A model generated the notes under the pieces. The model did not search any database. It saw nothing but the letters and a program-made list of their open reading frames with translations, and was not told the origin of the DNA. From an uncultured beta proteobacterium (GTDB lineage: Bacteria; Pseudomonadota; Gammaproteobacteria; Burkholderiales; Burkholderiaceae): a stretch of 64,000 nt of DNA. This document shows, one piece after another, positions 55,585-64,000 of the stretch (positions within the stretch are counted from its first letter, which is position 1; each line of letters starts with the position of its first letter). Position numbers and translations under genes: made by a program. The DNA is taken from assembly GCA_903944725.1 (NCBI GenBank), contig CAJASX010000054.1:62001-126000 (forward strand). The letters are read 5' to 3'.

Positions 55585-58563
55585 ATGTCTTTCGCAAATC
55601 CACAGTCGGCTGGTTTGGCATCAAACCACCCAGCCACAGGCCTTAATCCTGGGACCCCAATTAGCCAAACCCCATCGGCCGGTTTTATTGCTGGTGGAGT
55701 TGGGGCGGGGCAAACAACCCAATTATCTGATTACAAAATTATTCGTCGTAATGGCTCGGTGGTGGCTTTTGAGCCCTCCAAAATTGCGATTGCGGTGACC
55801 AAAGCATTTTTAGCAGTTAATGGCGGTCAGGGCGCAGCCTCAGCAAGGGTCCGTGAGCAAGTTGAGCAATTAACCAGCGTCGTCGTACGCGCATTATTGC
55901 GCAGCCGCCCCAATGGTGGAACCTTTCATATTGAAGATATTCAAGATCAAGTTGAATTGGCTTTGATGCGGGGTGGCGAGCACAACGTTGCGCGGTCTTA
56001 TGTGCTTTATCGTGAAAAGCGTAATCAAGAGCGTGCTTCACAGCAGGTTTTATCTACTGATGCACATGGTCAGACTGAAGTAGCAACGCCGACCTTACAA
56101 GTGATGGATGAGGGTGTTTCAAGACCGCTGGATATGGGAGCATTACGCACCATTATTGAAGCTGCATGTGAGGGCCTAGGTAATCATATCGATGCTAGTC
56201 CAATCATTACGGAAACAATTAAAAATTTATACGATGGCGTGCCTTTAACGCAAGTGTATGATTCAGCAATTTTGGCTGCACGCACTTTAATTGAAAAAGA
56301 TCCAGCCTATAGCCCAGTAACTGCGCGCATCTTAATGCACGTGATTCGTAAGGAAATTTTAGGGCGTGAAGTGCTGCAAGGCGACATGCAGGCAGAGTAC
56401 CCAAATTATTTTCCCAAGTACATTCGTCAAGGCATTGATGCCGAGTTACTCGATCCTCGCTTGATGGAGTATGACCTGACCCGCTTATCAGCAGCCTTAA
56501 ACGCAGATCGCGACTTGCAATTTAATTATCTGGGCTTACAAACTTTATACGACCGCTATTTTTTACACATTGAAGACCACCGTATTGAAATGCCCCAAGC
56601 CTTTTTTATGCGCGTTGCAATGGGCTTGGCGCTCAATGAATTAGATCGTGAACGGCGGGCAATTGAATTTTATGAAATTCTCTCAAGCTTTGATTTTATG
56701 TCGAGTACGCCGACTTTATTTAATTCGGCAACGACGCGTCCTCAATTATCGAGTTGTTATCTCACCACCGTAGATGATGATTTAGATGGTATCTACGAAG
56801 CACTTAAAGAAAATGCCTTGCTCTCTAAATTTGCTGGTGGTTTAGGCAACGATTGGACTAATGTTCGCGCCCTCGGTAGTCATATCAAGGGCACCAATGG
56901 CAAGTCGCAAGGTGTTGTGCCCTTTCTAAAGGTGGTCAACGACACCGCCGTTGCTGTCAATCAAGGCGGGAAACGTAAGGGCGCAGTGTGTGCTTATTTA
57001 GAAACTTGGCATTTAGATATCGAAGAGTTTTTAGAGTTACGCAAAAACACTGGCGATGATCGCCGCCGTACGCATGACATGAATACCTCGAATTGGATTC
57101 CTGATTTATTTATGAAGCGGGTCATGGAAAATGGTGATTGGACTTTATTTTCACCCTCTAATACGCCCGATTTGCATGATAAGTTTGGCAAAGCATTTGA
57201 AGTTGCTTATGTTGCTTATGAACAAAAGGCTGAACGCGGTGAGCTTAAGCCCAGTCGCAAAATTCCTGCCCAACAACTCTGGCGCAAGATGTTGGGTATG
57301 CTGTTCGAAACTGGACATCCCTGGATTACATTTAAAGATCCCTGTAATATTCGTAGCCCCCAGCAGCATATTGGGGTGGTGCACTCATCCAATTTATGCA
57401 CTGAAATTACGCTTAATACTAATGAGACTGAAATTGCGGTTTGCAACTTAGGTTCAGTAAATTTAACCGCCCACATGACCACCGATGCCAACGGCATAAT
57501 GGTTTTAGATCATGCTAAGTTACAGAAAACCATTCGTACAGCGATGCGCATGTTAGACAACGTAATCGATATTAACTACTATGCAGTGGCTAAAGCACGT
57601 AACTCTAATTTGAAGCATCGACCTGTAGGCTTAGGTATTATGGGCTTTCAAGATTGCCTTCACATGCAGCGTATTCCTTATGCTAGCGAGCAGGCAGTGC
57701 AATTTGCTGATAGCTCGATGGAAACGGTGTGCTACTACGCCTATCAAGCATCGAGCGAGCTTGCCGAAGAGCGGGGCACCTATAGTACCTACACTGGCTC
57801 GCTGTGGGATCGTGGCATTTTGCCGCAAGATTCAGTGCGCTTACTAGCTGAAGAGCGGGGCGGTTATGTGGAGGTAAATATGTCCTCAACACTCAACTGG
57901 GATGGTCTGCGCAGCAAAATTAAGCAACATGGTATGCGTAACTCGAATTGCGTAGCAATTGCGCCAACAGCGACAATTTCAAATATTATTGGTGTATCAG
58001 CATGTATTGAACCCACCTTCCAGAATTTGTTTGTGAAGTCGAATTTATCGGGTGAATTTACTGTGGTGAACGAGTACTTGGTGCGCGACCTTAAAGATCG
58101 TGGCTTGTGGGACGAAGTCATGATCGCAGATTTAAAATATTTTGATGGCACCTTATCAAAAATTGATCGTGTTCCCCAAGATTTACGTGATTTGTATGCC
58201 ACGGCTTTTGAAGTCGAGCCAAGCTGGTTGGTAGAAGCCGCTTCGCGTCGCCAAAAATGGATTGATCAAGCGCAATCGCTCAATATCTATATGGGCGGCG
58301 CTTCTGGCAAGAAACTAGATGACACCTATAAGTTAGCTTGGTTGCGTGGCCTAAAAACCACCTATTACTTGCGCACCATGGCAGCAACCCACGTTGAAAA
58401 ATCGACTGTTACTAGCGGGCAGTTGAATTCTGTTTCGAGCGGTGGTGGCGTGGCTGGTACTGATGCCGCTGCGGGGACTAGCGCGGCATTCAGTGCCGAT
58501 GGTCCAGCTTGCACAATGCGCCCAGGCGATGCTGGATTTGATGAATGTGAAGCTTGTCAGTAG
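55585..58563 (+). CDS. nrdA: Class Ia ribonucleotide reductase, alpha subunit
   Basis: NrdA reduces ribonucleoside diphosphates with NrdB. About 992 residues from the ATG at 55585, chosen for CAGGAG just upstream; the frame is open to 55513 but that would read through the second NrdR box. An unstructured start (1-45) precedes one ATP-cone domain (about 48-140), R1-type N-terminal helices, then the 10-stranded barrel. Active-site residues include S-S-C-Y-L (first redox Cys) near 393, N-L-C-T-E near 602 and the C-terminal C-E-A-C-Q redox pair. A Gly/Ser/Ala-rich linker precedes that tail. Confidence 0.96.
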   Translation: MSFANPQSAGLASNHPATGLNPGTPISQTPSAGFIAGGVGAGQTTQLSDYKIIRRNGSVVAFEPSKIAIAVTKAFLAVNGGQGAASARVREQVEQLTSVVVRALLRSRPNGGTFHIEDIQDQVELALMRGGEHNVARSYVLYREKRNQERASQQVLSTDAHGQTEVATPTLQVMDEGVSRPLDMGALRTIIEAACEGLGNHIDASPIITETIKNLYDGVPLTQVYDSAILAARTLIEKDPAYSPVTARILMHVIRKEILGREVLQGDMQAEYPNYFPKYIRQGIDAELLDPRLMEYDLTRLSAALNADRDLQFNYLGLQTLYDRYFLHIEDHRIEMPQAFFMRVAMGLALNELDRERRAIEFYEILSSFDFMSSTPTLFNSATTRPQLSSCYLTTVDDDLDGIYEALKENALLSKFAGGLGNDWTNVRALGSHIKGTNGKSQGVVPFLKVVNDTAVAVNQGGKRKGAVCAYLETWHLDIEEFLELRKNTGDDRRRTHDMNTSNWIPDLFMKRVMENGDWTLFSPSNTPDLHDKFGKAFEVAYVAYEQKAERGELKPSRKIPAQQLWRKMLGMLFETGHPWITFKDPCNIRSPQQHIGVVHSSNLCTEITLNTNETEIAVCNLGSVNLTAHMTTDANGIMVLDHAKLQKTIRTAMRMLDNVIDINYYAVAKARNSNLKHRPVGLGIMGFQDCLHMQRIPYASEQAVQFADSSMETVCYYAYQASSELAEERGTYSTYTGSLWDRGILPQDSVRLLAEERGGYVEVNMSSTLNWDGLRSKIKQHGMRNSNCVAIAPTATISNIIGVSACIEPTFQNLFVKSNLSGEFTVVNEYLVRDLKDRGLWDEVMIADLKYFDGTLSKIDRVPQDLRDLYATAFEVEPSWLVEAASRRQKWIDQAQSLNIYMGGASGKKLDDTYKLAWLRGLKTTYYLRTMAATHVEKSTVTSGQLNSVSSGGGVAGTDAAAGTSAAFSADGPACTMRPGDAGFDECEACQ

Positions 58564-58605
58564 GTCACCCCTCACAACAAGCAGGAATGGATTAAGGAGA
58601 AGAAT

Positions 58606-59796
58606 ATGTTGAATTGGGAAGAGGATGTTGCGCCAGCGCTAGCAAAAGCGGGATTGGCCCCTCAGCCAACGGTAGTTGAGGTAAAGCGGGTTGAGCTACC
58701 GCAGCTTAAAGCTGATGAGGTCGCGATCGTAGCGCCACCGGTGACAACGCCTCTGGCCACCAAAGATGATGCGGTCGCGCGGCGGGTGAATGTAGCCGAT
58801 AAACGGGTTATCAACGGCACTACCGATGTCAATCAATTGGTTCCCTTTAAATACAAATGGGCCTGGGAAAAATATTTAGCAGGCTGTGCTAATCATTGGA
58901 TGCCACAAGAGATCAATATGAATCGCGATATTGCGCTTTGGAAAGATCCCAATGGTCTAACCGACGACGAACGCAGAATTATTATGCGTAATTTAGGCTT
59001 TTTTACTACTGCAGACTCTTTGGCTGCCAACAATATTGTGTTGGGCACCTATCGCCAAATTACTGCGCCTGAATGCCGCCAGTATCTTTTGCGGCAAGCA
59101 TTTGAAGAGGCAATACATACCCATGCCTACCAATATATTGTGGAATCATTGGGCCTCGATCAGGGTGAAATTTTTAATGCATACAACGAAATTGCCTCCA
59201 TTCGCGACAAAGATGAGTTCTTAATTCCCTATATTCATGTCCTAACAGACCCTGCATTTAAGACTGGAACATTAGAAAACGACCAAATATTGCTCAGATC
59301 TTTAATCGTTTTTGCATGCGTAATGGAAGGATTATTCTTTTATGTTGGTTTTACGCAAATACTTGCAATGGGTCGTCAAAACAAAATGACGGGCGCTGCT
59401 GAGCAGTATCAATACATCTTGCGCGATGAGTCAATGCATTGTAATTTTGGCATCGATTTAATTAATCAAATTAAGCTGGAGAACCCGCAGTTATGGACTT
59501 CCGCGTTCAAAGAGGAGATTAAAACCATCTTCGAAAAAGCGGTTGAATTAGAGTACCGATATGCTGAAGATACGATGCCAAGAGGGGTACTCGGATTGAA
59601 CGCGCCGATGTTCAAAGGCTACCTTAGATACATCTGTAATCGCCGTTGTATGCAAATAGGACTTGACTCTATGTTCCCAAATGAAGAGAATCCATTTCCA
59701 TGGATGTCAGAAATGATCGATCTGAAAAAAGAACGTAACTTTTTTGAGACTCGTGTGATTGAGTATCAAACTGGTGGTGCGCTAAATTGGGAGTAA
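58606..59796 (+). CDS. nrdB: Class Ia ribonucleotide reductase, beta subunit
   Basis: NrdB carries the di-iron centre and tyrosyl radical used by NrdA. The 396-residue protein has a Pro/Val/Lys-rich leader (1-70) and iron-ligating motifs in T-A-D-S-L-A near residue 129, F-E-E-A-I-H-T-H near 163, and the R-D-E-S-M-H region near 280. It ends G-G-A-L-N-W-E, the type of tail that docks on NrdA. An AAGGAG site lies before the ATG and 42 nt separate it from nrdA. Confidence 0.96.
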   Translation: MLNWEEDVAPALAKAGLAPQPTVVEVKRVELPQLKADEVAIVAPPVTTPLATKDDAVARRVNVADKRVINGTTDVNQLVPFKYKWAWEKYLAGCANHWMPQEINMNRDIALWKDPNGLTDDERRIIMRNLGFFTTADSLAANNIVLGTYRQITAPECRQYLLRQAFEEAIHTHAYQYIVESLGLDQGEIFNAYNEIASIRDKDEFLIPYIHVLTDPAFKTGTLENDQILLRSLIVFACVMEGLFFYVGFTQILAMGRQNKMTGAAEQYQYILRDESMHCNFGIDLINQIKLENPQLWTSAFKEEIKTIFEKAVELEYRYAEDTMPRGVLGLNAPMFKGYLRYICNRRCMQIGLDSMFPNEENPFPWMSEMIDLKKERNFFETRVIEYQTGGALNWE

Positions 59797-60135
59797 GTAC
59801 TAAACGGTTGTAAGCGTACTAATCAGATGAAGAGGAGATTGGCCAGTTGAATAGTATTAGCAGTCGATATTTAAGCAAAATAGAATTCCGAAAACCCTTT
59901 CAACTGGGTATGTGGAAGGCTCTTCCCCTTTTCTCCAAGCTATTTAAAAAGCCGTTATCTGCAAAGATTACGGCTTTTTTTCCAAGATTCATTAGCGTGC
60001 AGCATTGTGTATTAGGCCGCATGCCGATGAATGGCTCGCTCGTTTGCGCTGCACTGCCGCAAGGTAAGGCAACGCTAAATGGTCGGGTCTTCTTAATCGG
60101 AAGTTCGTTTTAAACTTCATTGAAGGAGTAATACT
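59797..60135. other. Gene-free stretch between nrdB and the histone-like gene
   Basis: About 340 bp without a gene I can support. It holds the nrdB terminator (59946-59980) and the promoter region and AAGGAG ribosome site of the histone-like gene. An open frame at 59847-60113 runs through the terminator and has no family character. Confidence 0.7.
59946..59980 (+). terminator. Rho-independent terminator of nrdAB
   Basis: A 10-bp stem AAAAAGCCGT/ACGGCTTTTT with a 14-nt loop runs into a T-run. The A-rich 5' arm makes it potentially bidirectional. Confidence 0.85.
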
Positions 60136-60357
60136 ATGGCCATGGCCAAGAAAAAACCTGCTGCAAAGAAAAAAGTAGCTGCTAAGAAGCGCCCAGCTGC
60201 AAAGAAAAAAGTAGCTGCTAAGAAGCGCCCAGCTGCTAAGAAGCGTCCAGCTGCAAAGAAGCGTCCAGCCGCCAAAAAGCGTCCAGCCGCCAAAAAAGCT
60301 GCAAAGAAAAAGCCTGCTAAAAAAGCAGCTAAGAAGAAAGCTGCAAAAAAAAAGTAA
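60136..60357 (+). pseudogene. Histone H1-like Lys/Ala/Pro protein, frame broken at a poly-A run
   Basis: The frame encodes 73 residues of A-A-K-K-R-P and A-A-K-K-K repeats, like the H1-type DNA-binding histones of Burkholderiales and other betaproteobacteria that compact DNA. AAGGAG precedes the ATG (second ATG at 60142). A run of nine A at 60344-60352 ends it at TAA. One extra A would extend the same gene to 60491, adding a K-P-A-A-K-rich part and a conserved-looking tail N-P-A-A-A-W-P-F-P-T-G-S-R-P (118 residues in all). A sequencing or assembly slip, real mutation or transcriptional slippage are all possible. The 73-residue part may itself work as a DNA-binding protein. Confidence 0.8.
60160..60231 (+). 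repeat. Exact 36-bp tandem repeat in the histone-like gene
   Basis: Two identical 36-bp units (60160-60195 and 60196-60231) encode a repeated A-A-K-K-K-V-A-A-K-K-R-P block. Shorter diverged 15-bp units follow to about 60300. Repeat-number change by slippage is likely between strains. Confidence 0.9.
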
Positions 60358-60534
60358 CTAAAAAACCTGCCGCCAAGAAGAAAACGGGCTCAGCAGTACA
60401 AAAGCCCGCGGCTAAACCAGCCGCAGCCTCAACACAAACTACGTTGAATCCTGCAGCTGCATGGCCCTTCCCAACTGGTAGCCGTCCTTAAGTTTCAAGT
60501 TTTCTGACGCTCATGGACGTATAGTTACTTGGAT

Positions 60535-60557
60535 GGGGTCCTTCGGGACCCCTTTTT
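60535..60557 (+). terminator. Rho-independent terminator with UUCG tetraloop
   Basis: A 7-bp stem GGGGTCC/GGACCCC closes a TTCG loop, followed by five T. It lies 44 bp after the extended (60491) end of the histone-like gene, which fits that longer reading frame. Confidence 0.9.
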
Positions 60558-60577
60558 ATTGAGCTAGTTCTTTTAAA

Positions 60578-61537
60578 TTAATAGCGATAGCCAAAGGCTT
60601 GGGCAAATAAGTCAGCAATTTCAGCCGCATTTTGCTGATGATTTTGTGGACCTTGATGGGTAATTTTGATTGAACCCATGAGGCTGGCCAATTTACCAGT
60701 AGTTTCCCAATCCATGCTTTGATTTAGGCCATACAGTAAGCCGGCTCGAAAAGCATCACCACAACCAGTCGGGTCGATCAAGTGCGCGGCATTAACGACC
60801 GGAATTGTAATTTCCTTACCATTGGTATAAATGGTTGCTCCAGCAGCACCTTTGGTCACAATTAAAGCCTTAACCCGACCTGCTAATTGCTTTAGCGGCA
60901 TACCAGTGCGTAGCGCGAGCATCTCACCTTCATAATCATTCACTGCTAAATAACTAGCTAGAGCGCTTAATTCAAGTAGCTCTTTACCATCAAACATTGG
61001 CAAGCCTTGGCCAGGATCAAAGATAAAAGGAATTTGTGCTTCAGCTAACTGATGACAATGCTCCCACATACCCTGTCGACCATCGGGAGCAACAATACCT
61101 AAGGTTGGCAAGGGTTTTTGTACTTGCCGGCGTTGCTCTAAAACTTGCGCCACCGTATTGAGATGGGAATCATTCATTGCGCCCGGATGAAACGCGGTAA
61201 TCTGATTGTTGGCGAGATCAGTTGTAATCATTGCTTGGGCTGTAAAAGCCGTAGGCATTTGACGAATATGGCTAACATCAATTTGAAGTGCACTGAAGCG
61301 CTCAAGATAAGGCTTAGCGTCACCACCAACGGCGGCCATAATAATAGGTTCGCCGCCTAATAGTTTCAGGTTGTAGGCAATATTGCCGGCACAACCGCCA
61401 AATTCACGGCGCATCTTTGGTACCAAGAAGGCCACATTCAAAATATGAATTTGATCAGGCAAAATCTGCTCTTGAAAGCGTCCCTCAAAGTTCATGATGG
61501 TGTCATAGGCCACCGAACCGCAAATCAAACTAGCCAT
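60578..61537 (-). CDS. PfkB-family carbohydrate (adenosine-type) kinase
   Basis: The 319-residue protein is a ribokinase/PfkB-family sugar or nucleoside kinase: the N-terminal G-G-C-A-G-N-I-A-Y-N-L signature near residue 48 and the C-terminal D-P-T-G-C-G-D-A-F-R-A-G-L motif (catalytic Asp in G-D-A-F) near 257. The pattern is closest to adenosine kinase-like members often found beside prmA in Burkholderiales; the substrate cannot be fixed. It is preceded by prmA-DUF3426 on the same strand (33-nt gap). Confidence 0.88.
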   Translation of the reverse strand: MASLICGSVAYDTIMNFEGRFQEQILPDQIHILNVAFLVPKMRREFGGCAGNIAYNLKLLGGEPIIMAAVGGDAKPYLERFSALQIDVSHIRQMPTAFTAQAMITTDLANNQITAFHPGAMNDSHLNTVAQVLEQRRQVQKPLPTLGIVAPDGRQGMWEHCHQLAEAQIPFIFDPGQGLPMFDGKELLELSALASYLAVNDYEGEMLALRTGMPLKQLAGRVKALIVTKGAAGATIYTNGKEITIPVVNAAHLIDPTGCGDAFRAGLLYGLNQSMDWETTGKLASLMGSIKITHQGPQNHQQNAAEIADLFAQAFGYRY

Positions 61538-61570
61538 GTTGTGCTTTCTGCAAAAAAAAGAATGAAAAAA

Positions 61571-63097
61571 TTAAGGATACAAAACACGCAAACGATAGCC
61601 CGCAGCCTGAGCTGGTAACTTCAATGGCACAGAACAACTTATCTGCAAACTAGCTGGCGCACCGATTGTTAAATAATCGGTATGGGTAGTTTGATAAGTA
61701 GCTGGCAGCCAAACAGCTGGTTGCAACTCAATCCGACTGAGGATATTTTCAGCGGTATCAGTTAACGTGAGCTCTAAGTTTGGCCATGCAACTGGCAAGA
61801 CGAAGCGATTTTGTAGTTCAAATGACAGAACCGCGGCGATTTCAGCGCCTATAGAGGCATTATTTTTATTTTCCATGCCCAAACTAGCAGAATCAATTTT
61901 CCACGCCTCAAACGCTTTAATTGGCACCTCCTTGCAAGGGAGTAATTTGCAAAGGGATTTATCAATGTTTAAAAATGTCGAGAAAGCAGTACTGCTGACT
62001 AAATTTACTTTTTCATCTAGCCGTGGCGCTAACGCGAACAGTAAAGACGTTCTAAAAAAATGCGCGCCCATTACTAGTAAAAATAAAACCAGCAAACTCA
62101 TTGCTAAGGTGTATAGCGGCCATTTTTTTTTGGATTTACTAAGCTGCTGGTTAAGAAAAGGTGCAGAAAATTGCTGCGGCAAGATACCGTGCAAACAAAT
62201 CCATCCTTCACTTTCACCTGCAACTGTAAGCGTTAGCCATTGGCTATAGGTGGCACAAATTTCAGTAGTTTGACGCGTTAAGATGCCTGAAAGAATCAAA
62301 TGTCCACCTGGACGCAAGCGCGAGATCAGTAAAGGGGCTAGCACTTGCAATGGATTGGCTAAAATATTTGCCATAACAATATCAAATTGGTTTGGTATAG
62401 ATGCGCTAGAGCTTGCGTTGTCTGCTAAAAGAAATTGCACGGCTACTTGGTTGATTTCAGCGTTACTGGTGGCGGCAGCAATCGCTTGGGGATCGATATC
62501 AATGCCCAACACGGGCTCGCACCCCAATTTTTTGCCCGCAATAGCCAAAATACCAGAGCCGCAGCCGTAATCCAATAGACTGCGTTGCTGTAAATTAAAT
62601 TGATTTTCTAGCCATTCCAAACAAAGTCGCGTGGTGGGATGACTGCCAGTCCCAAAGGCGAGCCCAGGGTCAAGCGCTAAGCAAATTGCATTTGCAGCCA
62701 CTGGAGCCTCATGCCACGATGGGACGATCCAAATTCGCCGACCGATTTGAATTGGATCAAATTGACTTTGGGTGAGACGCACCCAATCTTGTTCGGCAAC
62801 TAGTTTTACGATGGGCTGAGCAAGCTTAAAGCCTGCTGTAGTTAATGCTTGGTAGATATCCGTGCGCACAATCTGGGCATCACCACCACTAAATGGCAAG
62901 AGTGCTGTAACGGTTGAGCGTTCCCATGCTTGCAGATCTGGTGCTAGACCAGGTTCGCCATAAAGGGGGCTTTCATCGTAGCCACCTGCAGCCGCGTCTT
63001 CGATAGTTACTGCGAGTGCACCCAGTTCAAGTAAAGCATCACCAAGGGGCTCAGCAGTTTCAGCTGCCACCACGAATGTAAGTTCACAGTAAGACAC
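61571..63097 (-). CDS. prmA: Ribosomal protein L11 methyltransferase fused to a DUF3426 membrane domain
   Basis: Residues 1-305 are a complete PrmA, which trimethylates ribosomal protein L11: the SAM loop D-Y-G-C-G-S-G at 177-183 and catalytic-site M-A-N-I-L-A-N-P near 242. Then come a basic linker, one membrane span (about 328-346) and a DUF3426-like C-terminal domain (about 350-508). In Burkholderiales the DUF3426 protein is usually a separate gene after prmA with an N-terminal zinc ribbon; here the ribbon is missing and the two are one 508-codon frame. GTG start at 63097, two bases after the accC stop. Confidence 0.88.
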   Translation of the reverse strand: MSYCELTFVVAAETAEPLGDALLELGALAVTIEDAAAGGYDESPLYGEPGLAPDLQAWERSTVTALLPFSGGDAQIVRTDIYQALTTAGFKLAQPIVKLVAEQDWVRLTQSQFDPIQIGRRIWIVPSWHEAPVAANAICLALDPGLAFGTGSHPTTRLCLEWLENQFNLQQRSLLDYGCGSGILAIAGKKLGCEPVLGIDIDPQAIAAATSNAEINQVAVQFLLADNASSSASIPNQFDIVMANILANPLQVLAPLLISRLRPGGHLILSGILTRQTTEICATYSQWLTLTVAGESEGWICLHGILPQQFSAPFLNQQLSKSKKKWPLYTLAMSLLVLFLLVMGAHFFRTSLLFALAPRLDEKVNLVSSTAFSTFLNIDKSLCKLLPCKEVPIKAFEAWKIDSASLGMENKNNASIGAEIAAVLSFELQNRFVLPVAWPNLELTLTDTAENILSRIELQPAVWLPATYQTTHTDYLTIGAPASLQISCSVPLKLPAQAAGYRLRVLYP

Positions 63098-63099
63098 GA

Positions 63100-64000
63100 T
63101 TAACTTTTGCCGCGGCTTGCTGCTTGTTCCTCAAGGCGATGTTCCAAATAGTGAATGCTCGTACCGCCCTCAACAAAATTGGGATCTAGCATTAACTCGC
63201 GGTGCAGGGGAACATTCGTTTGAATGCCATCAATAACCATTTCAGATAAGGCAATGCGCATGCGACGAATCGCTTGCTCGCGGGTTTTGCCATAAGAAAT
63301 TAATTTGCCAATCATCGAATCATAGTTTGGCGGAACCATGTACCCGCTATAGGCATGAGAATCAACACGAATACCAGGGCCACCTGGCATATGCCAAGAT
63401 TGAATGCGGCCAGGACTCGGCGTAAATTTAAAGGGATCTTCGGCATTGAGGCGACATTCAATGGCGTGACCTTGAAAAACAATCTCTTTTTGACGAAAGG
63501 CTAATTTCAAACCAGCTGCAATACGGATTTGTTCTTGCACAATATCAATGCCAGTAATCATTTCGGTGACAGGATGCTCAACTTGTACGCGGGTATTCAT
63601 TTCAATAAAGAAGAATTCGCCATTCTCATATAAAAATTCAAAGGTACCAGCACCACGGTAACTCATTTTTTTACAGGCCTCGGCACAGCGCTCACCAATT
63701 TTTGCGATTAAACGGCGATCAATACCAGGGGCTGGTGCTTCCTCAAGAATTTTTTGGTGGCGGCGTTGCATAGAGCAATCACGCTCACCCAGCCATACTG
63801 CATTGCCATAGGTATCGGCTAAAACCTGAATTTCAATGTGGCGAGGTTTCTCCAGAAATTTCTCAAGATAGACTTCAGGGTTGCCAAAAGCTCGGCCAGC
63901 TTCTTCGCGGGTCATGTTAACGGCATTGATGAGGGCTGCTTCAGTGTGGACGACGCGCATGCCACGGCCACCACCACCGCCAGCAGCTTTAATAATGACA
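63100..64000 (-). CDS. accC: Biotin carboxylase subunit of acetyl-CoA carboxylase (5' part outside window)
   Basis: AccC carboxylates biotin on AccB for malonyl-CoA synthesis. The visible C-terminal 299 residues (of about 450) include the ATP-grasp Gly-rich loop [11 protein letters not shown] at the window edge, the E-R-D-C-S-M-Q-R-R segment, the [14 protein letters not shown] active-site region near the middle, and C-R-L-N-A-E-D-P. It is upstream of prmA with a 2-nt gap. Confidence 0.97.
   Translation of the reverse strand, partial: VIIKAAGGGGGRGMRVVHTEAALINAVNMTREEAGRAFGNPEVYLEKFLEKPRHIEIQVLADTYGNAVWLGERDCSMQRRHQKILEEAPAPGIDRRLIAKIGERCAEACKKMSYRGAGTFEFLYENGEFFFIEMNTRVQVEHPVTEMITGIDIVQEQIRIAAGLKLAFRQKEIVFQGHAIECRLNAEDPFKFTPSPGRIQSWHMPGGPGIRVDSHAYSGYMVPPNYDSMIGKLISYGKTREQAIRRMRIALSEMVIDGIQTNVPLHRELMLDPNFVEGGTSIHYLEHRLEEQAASRGKS

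Noticed and set aside
59847..60113. 88-codon open frame between nrdB and the histone-like gene
   Set aside because: It runs through the nrdB terminator hairpin, has no recognisable domain and no convincing expression signal, so it is probably chance.
60136..60357. CRISPR-like or satellite repeat
   Set aside because: The repeats are codon-phased Lys/Ala/Pro coding units of a histone-like protein without spacers.

Overview
The window is a bacterial chromosome segment from a low-GC betaproteobacterium of the order Burkholderiales. A Polynucleobacter-like aerobic anoxygenic phototroph is the best guess, from the housekeeping gene order, the roughly mid-40s GC and the protein character; the genus is inference. 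About two thirds of it (from position 222 or 1364 to about 42200) is a photosynthesis gene cluster, and the rest is a conserved housekeeping region. I saw no insertion sequences, prophage genes or CRISPR arrays.

Photosynthesis cluster, left to right: an AerR/PpaA-type antirepressor (minus) diverges from bchH; then an alpha/beta hydrolase (minus), bchI-bchD, bchO (minus), crtE-crtF, and bchCXYZ. This runs into pufB, an unrecognised 75-residue membrane ORF, pufA, pufL, pufM and pufC, followed closely by crtI-crtB. A minus-strand block (second ppaA, ppsR, crtA, crtD, crtC) diverges from bchF-N-B-L-M, lhaA, puhABC, acsF, puhE, bchG, bchP and tspO. Together these genes encode bacteriochlorophyll a synthesis, the type-2 reaction centre with its tetrahaem cytochrome, LH1, and ketolated methoxy-carotenoids of the spheroidenone type. 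The only ring-E cyclase is the oxygen-dependent AcsF. No bchE, pufQ, pucBA (LH2) or recognisable 8-vinyl reductase is present in the window.

Regulation: exact PpsR/CrtJ-type TGT-N12-ACA palindromes lie upstream of bchH, crtE, bchC and in the ppaA2/bchF divergent gap, with a second near-match in that gap. Two AerR/PpaA paralogues could modulate PpsR. RNA hairpins precede pufB and separate pufA from pufL.

After the cluster come a type II NADH dehydrogenase, a ketopantoate reductase-like gene, a fumarylacetoacetase-family gene and tRNA-Pro(CGG). The housekeeping block follows: ispB, rplU-rpmA-obgE, proB, a CNP1-like lipoprotein gene, rppH, proS, ffh, a CcsA-like gene, a PP0621-AmpD fusion, nrdA-nrdB, a lysine/alanine-rich histone H1-like gene broken at a poly-A run, a PfkB kinase, a PrmA-DUF3426 fusion and a partial accC.

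The most unusual features are the extra small membrane protein inserted between the two LH1 antenna genes, the 349-nt out-of-frame crtD/crtC overlap, the two gene fusions, the terminator-like hairpin over the obgE translation start and the histone frameshift. Family assignments come from reading the protein sequences; no database search was possible.
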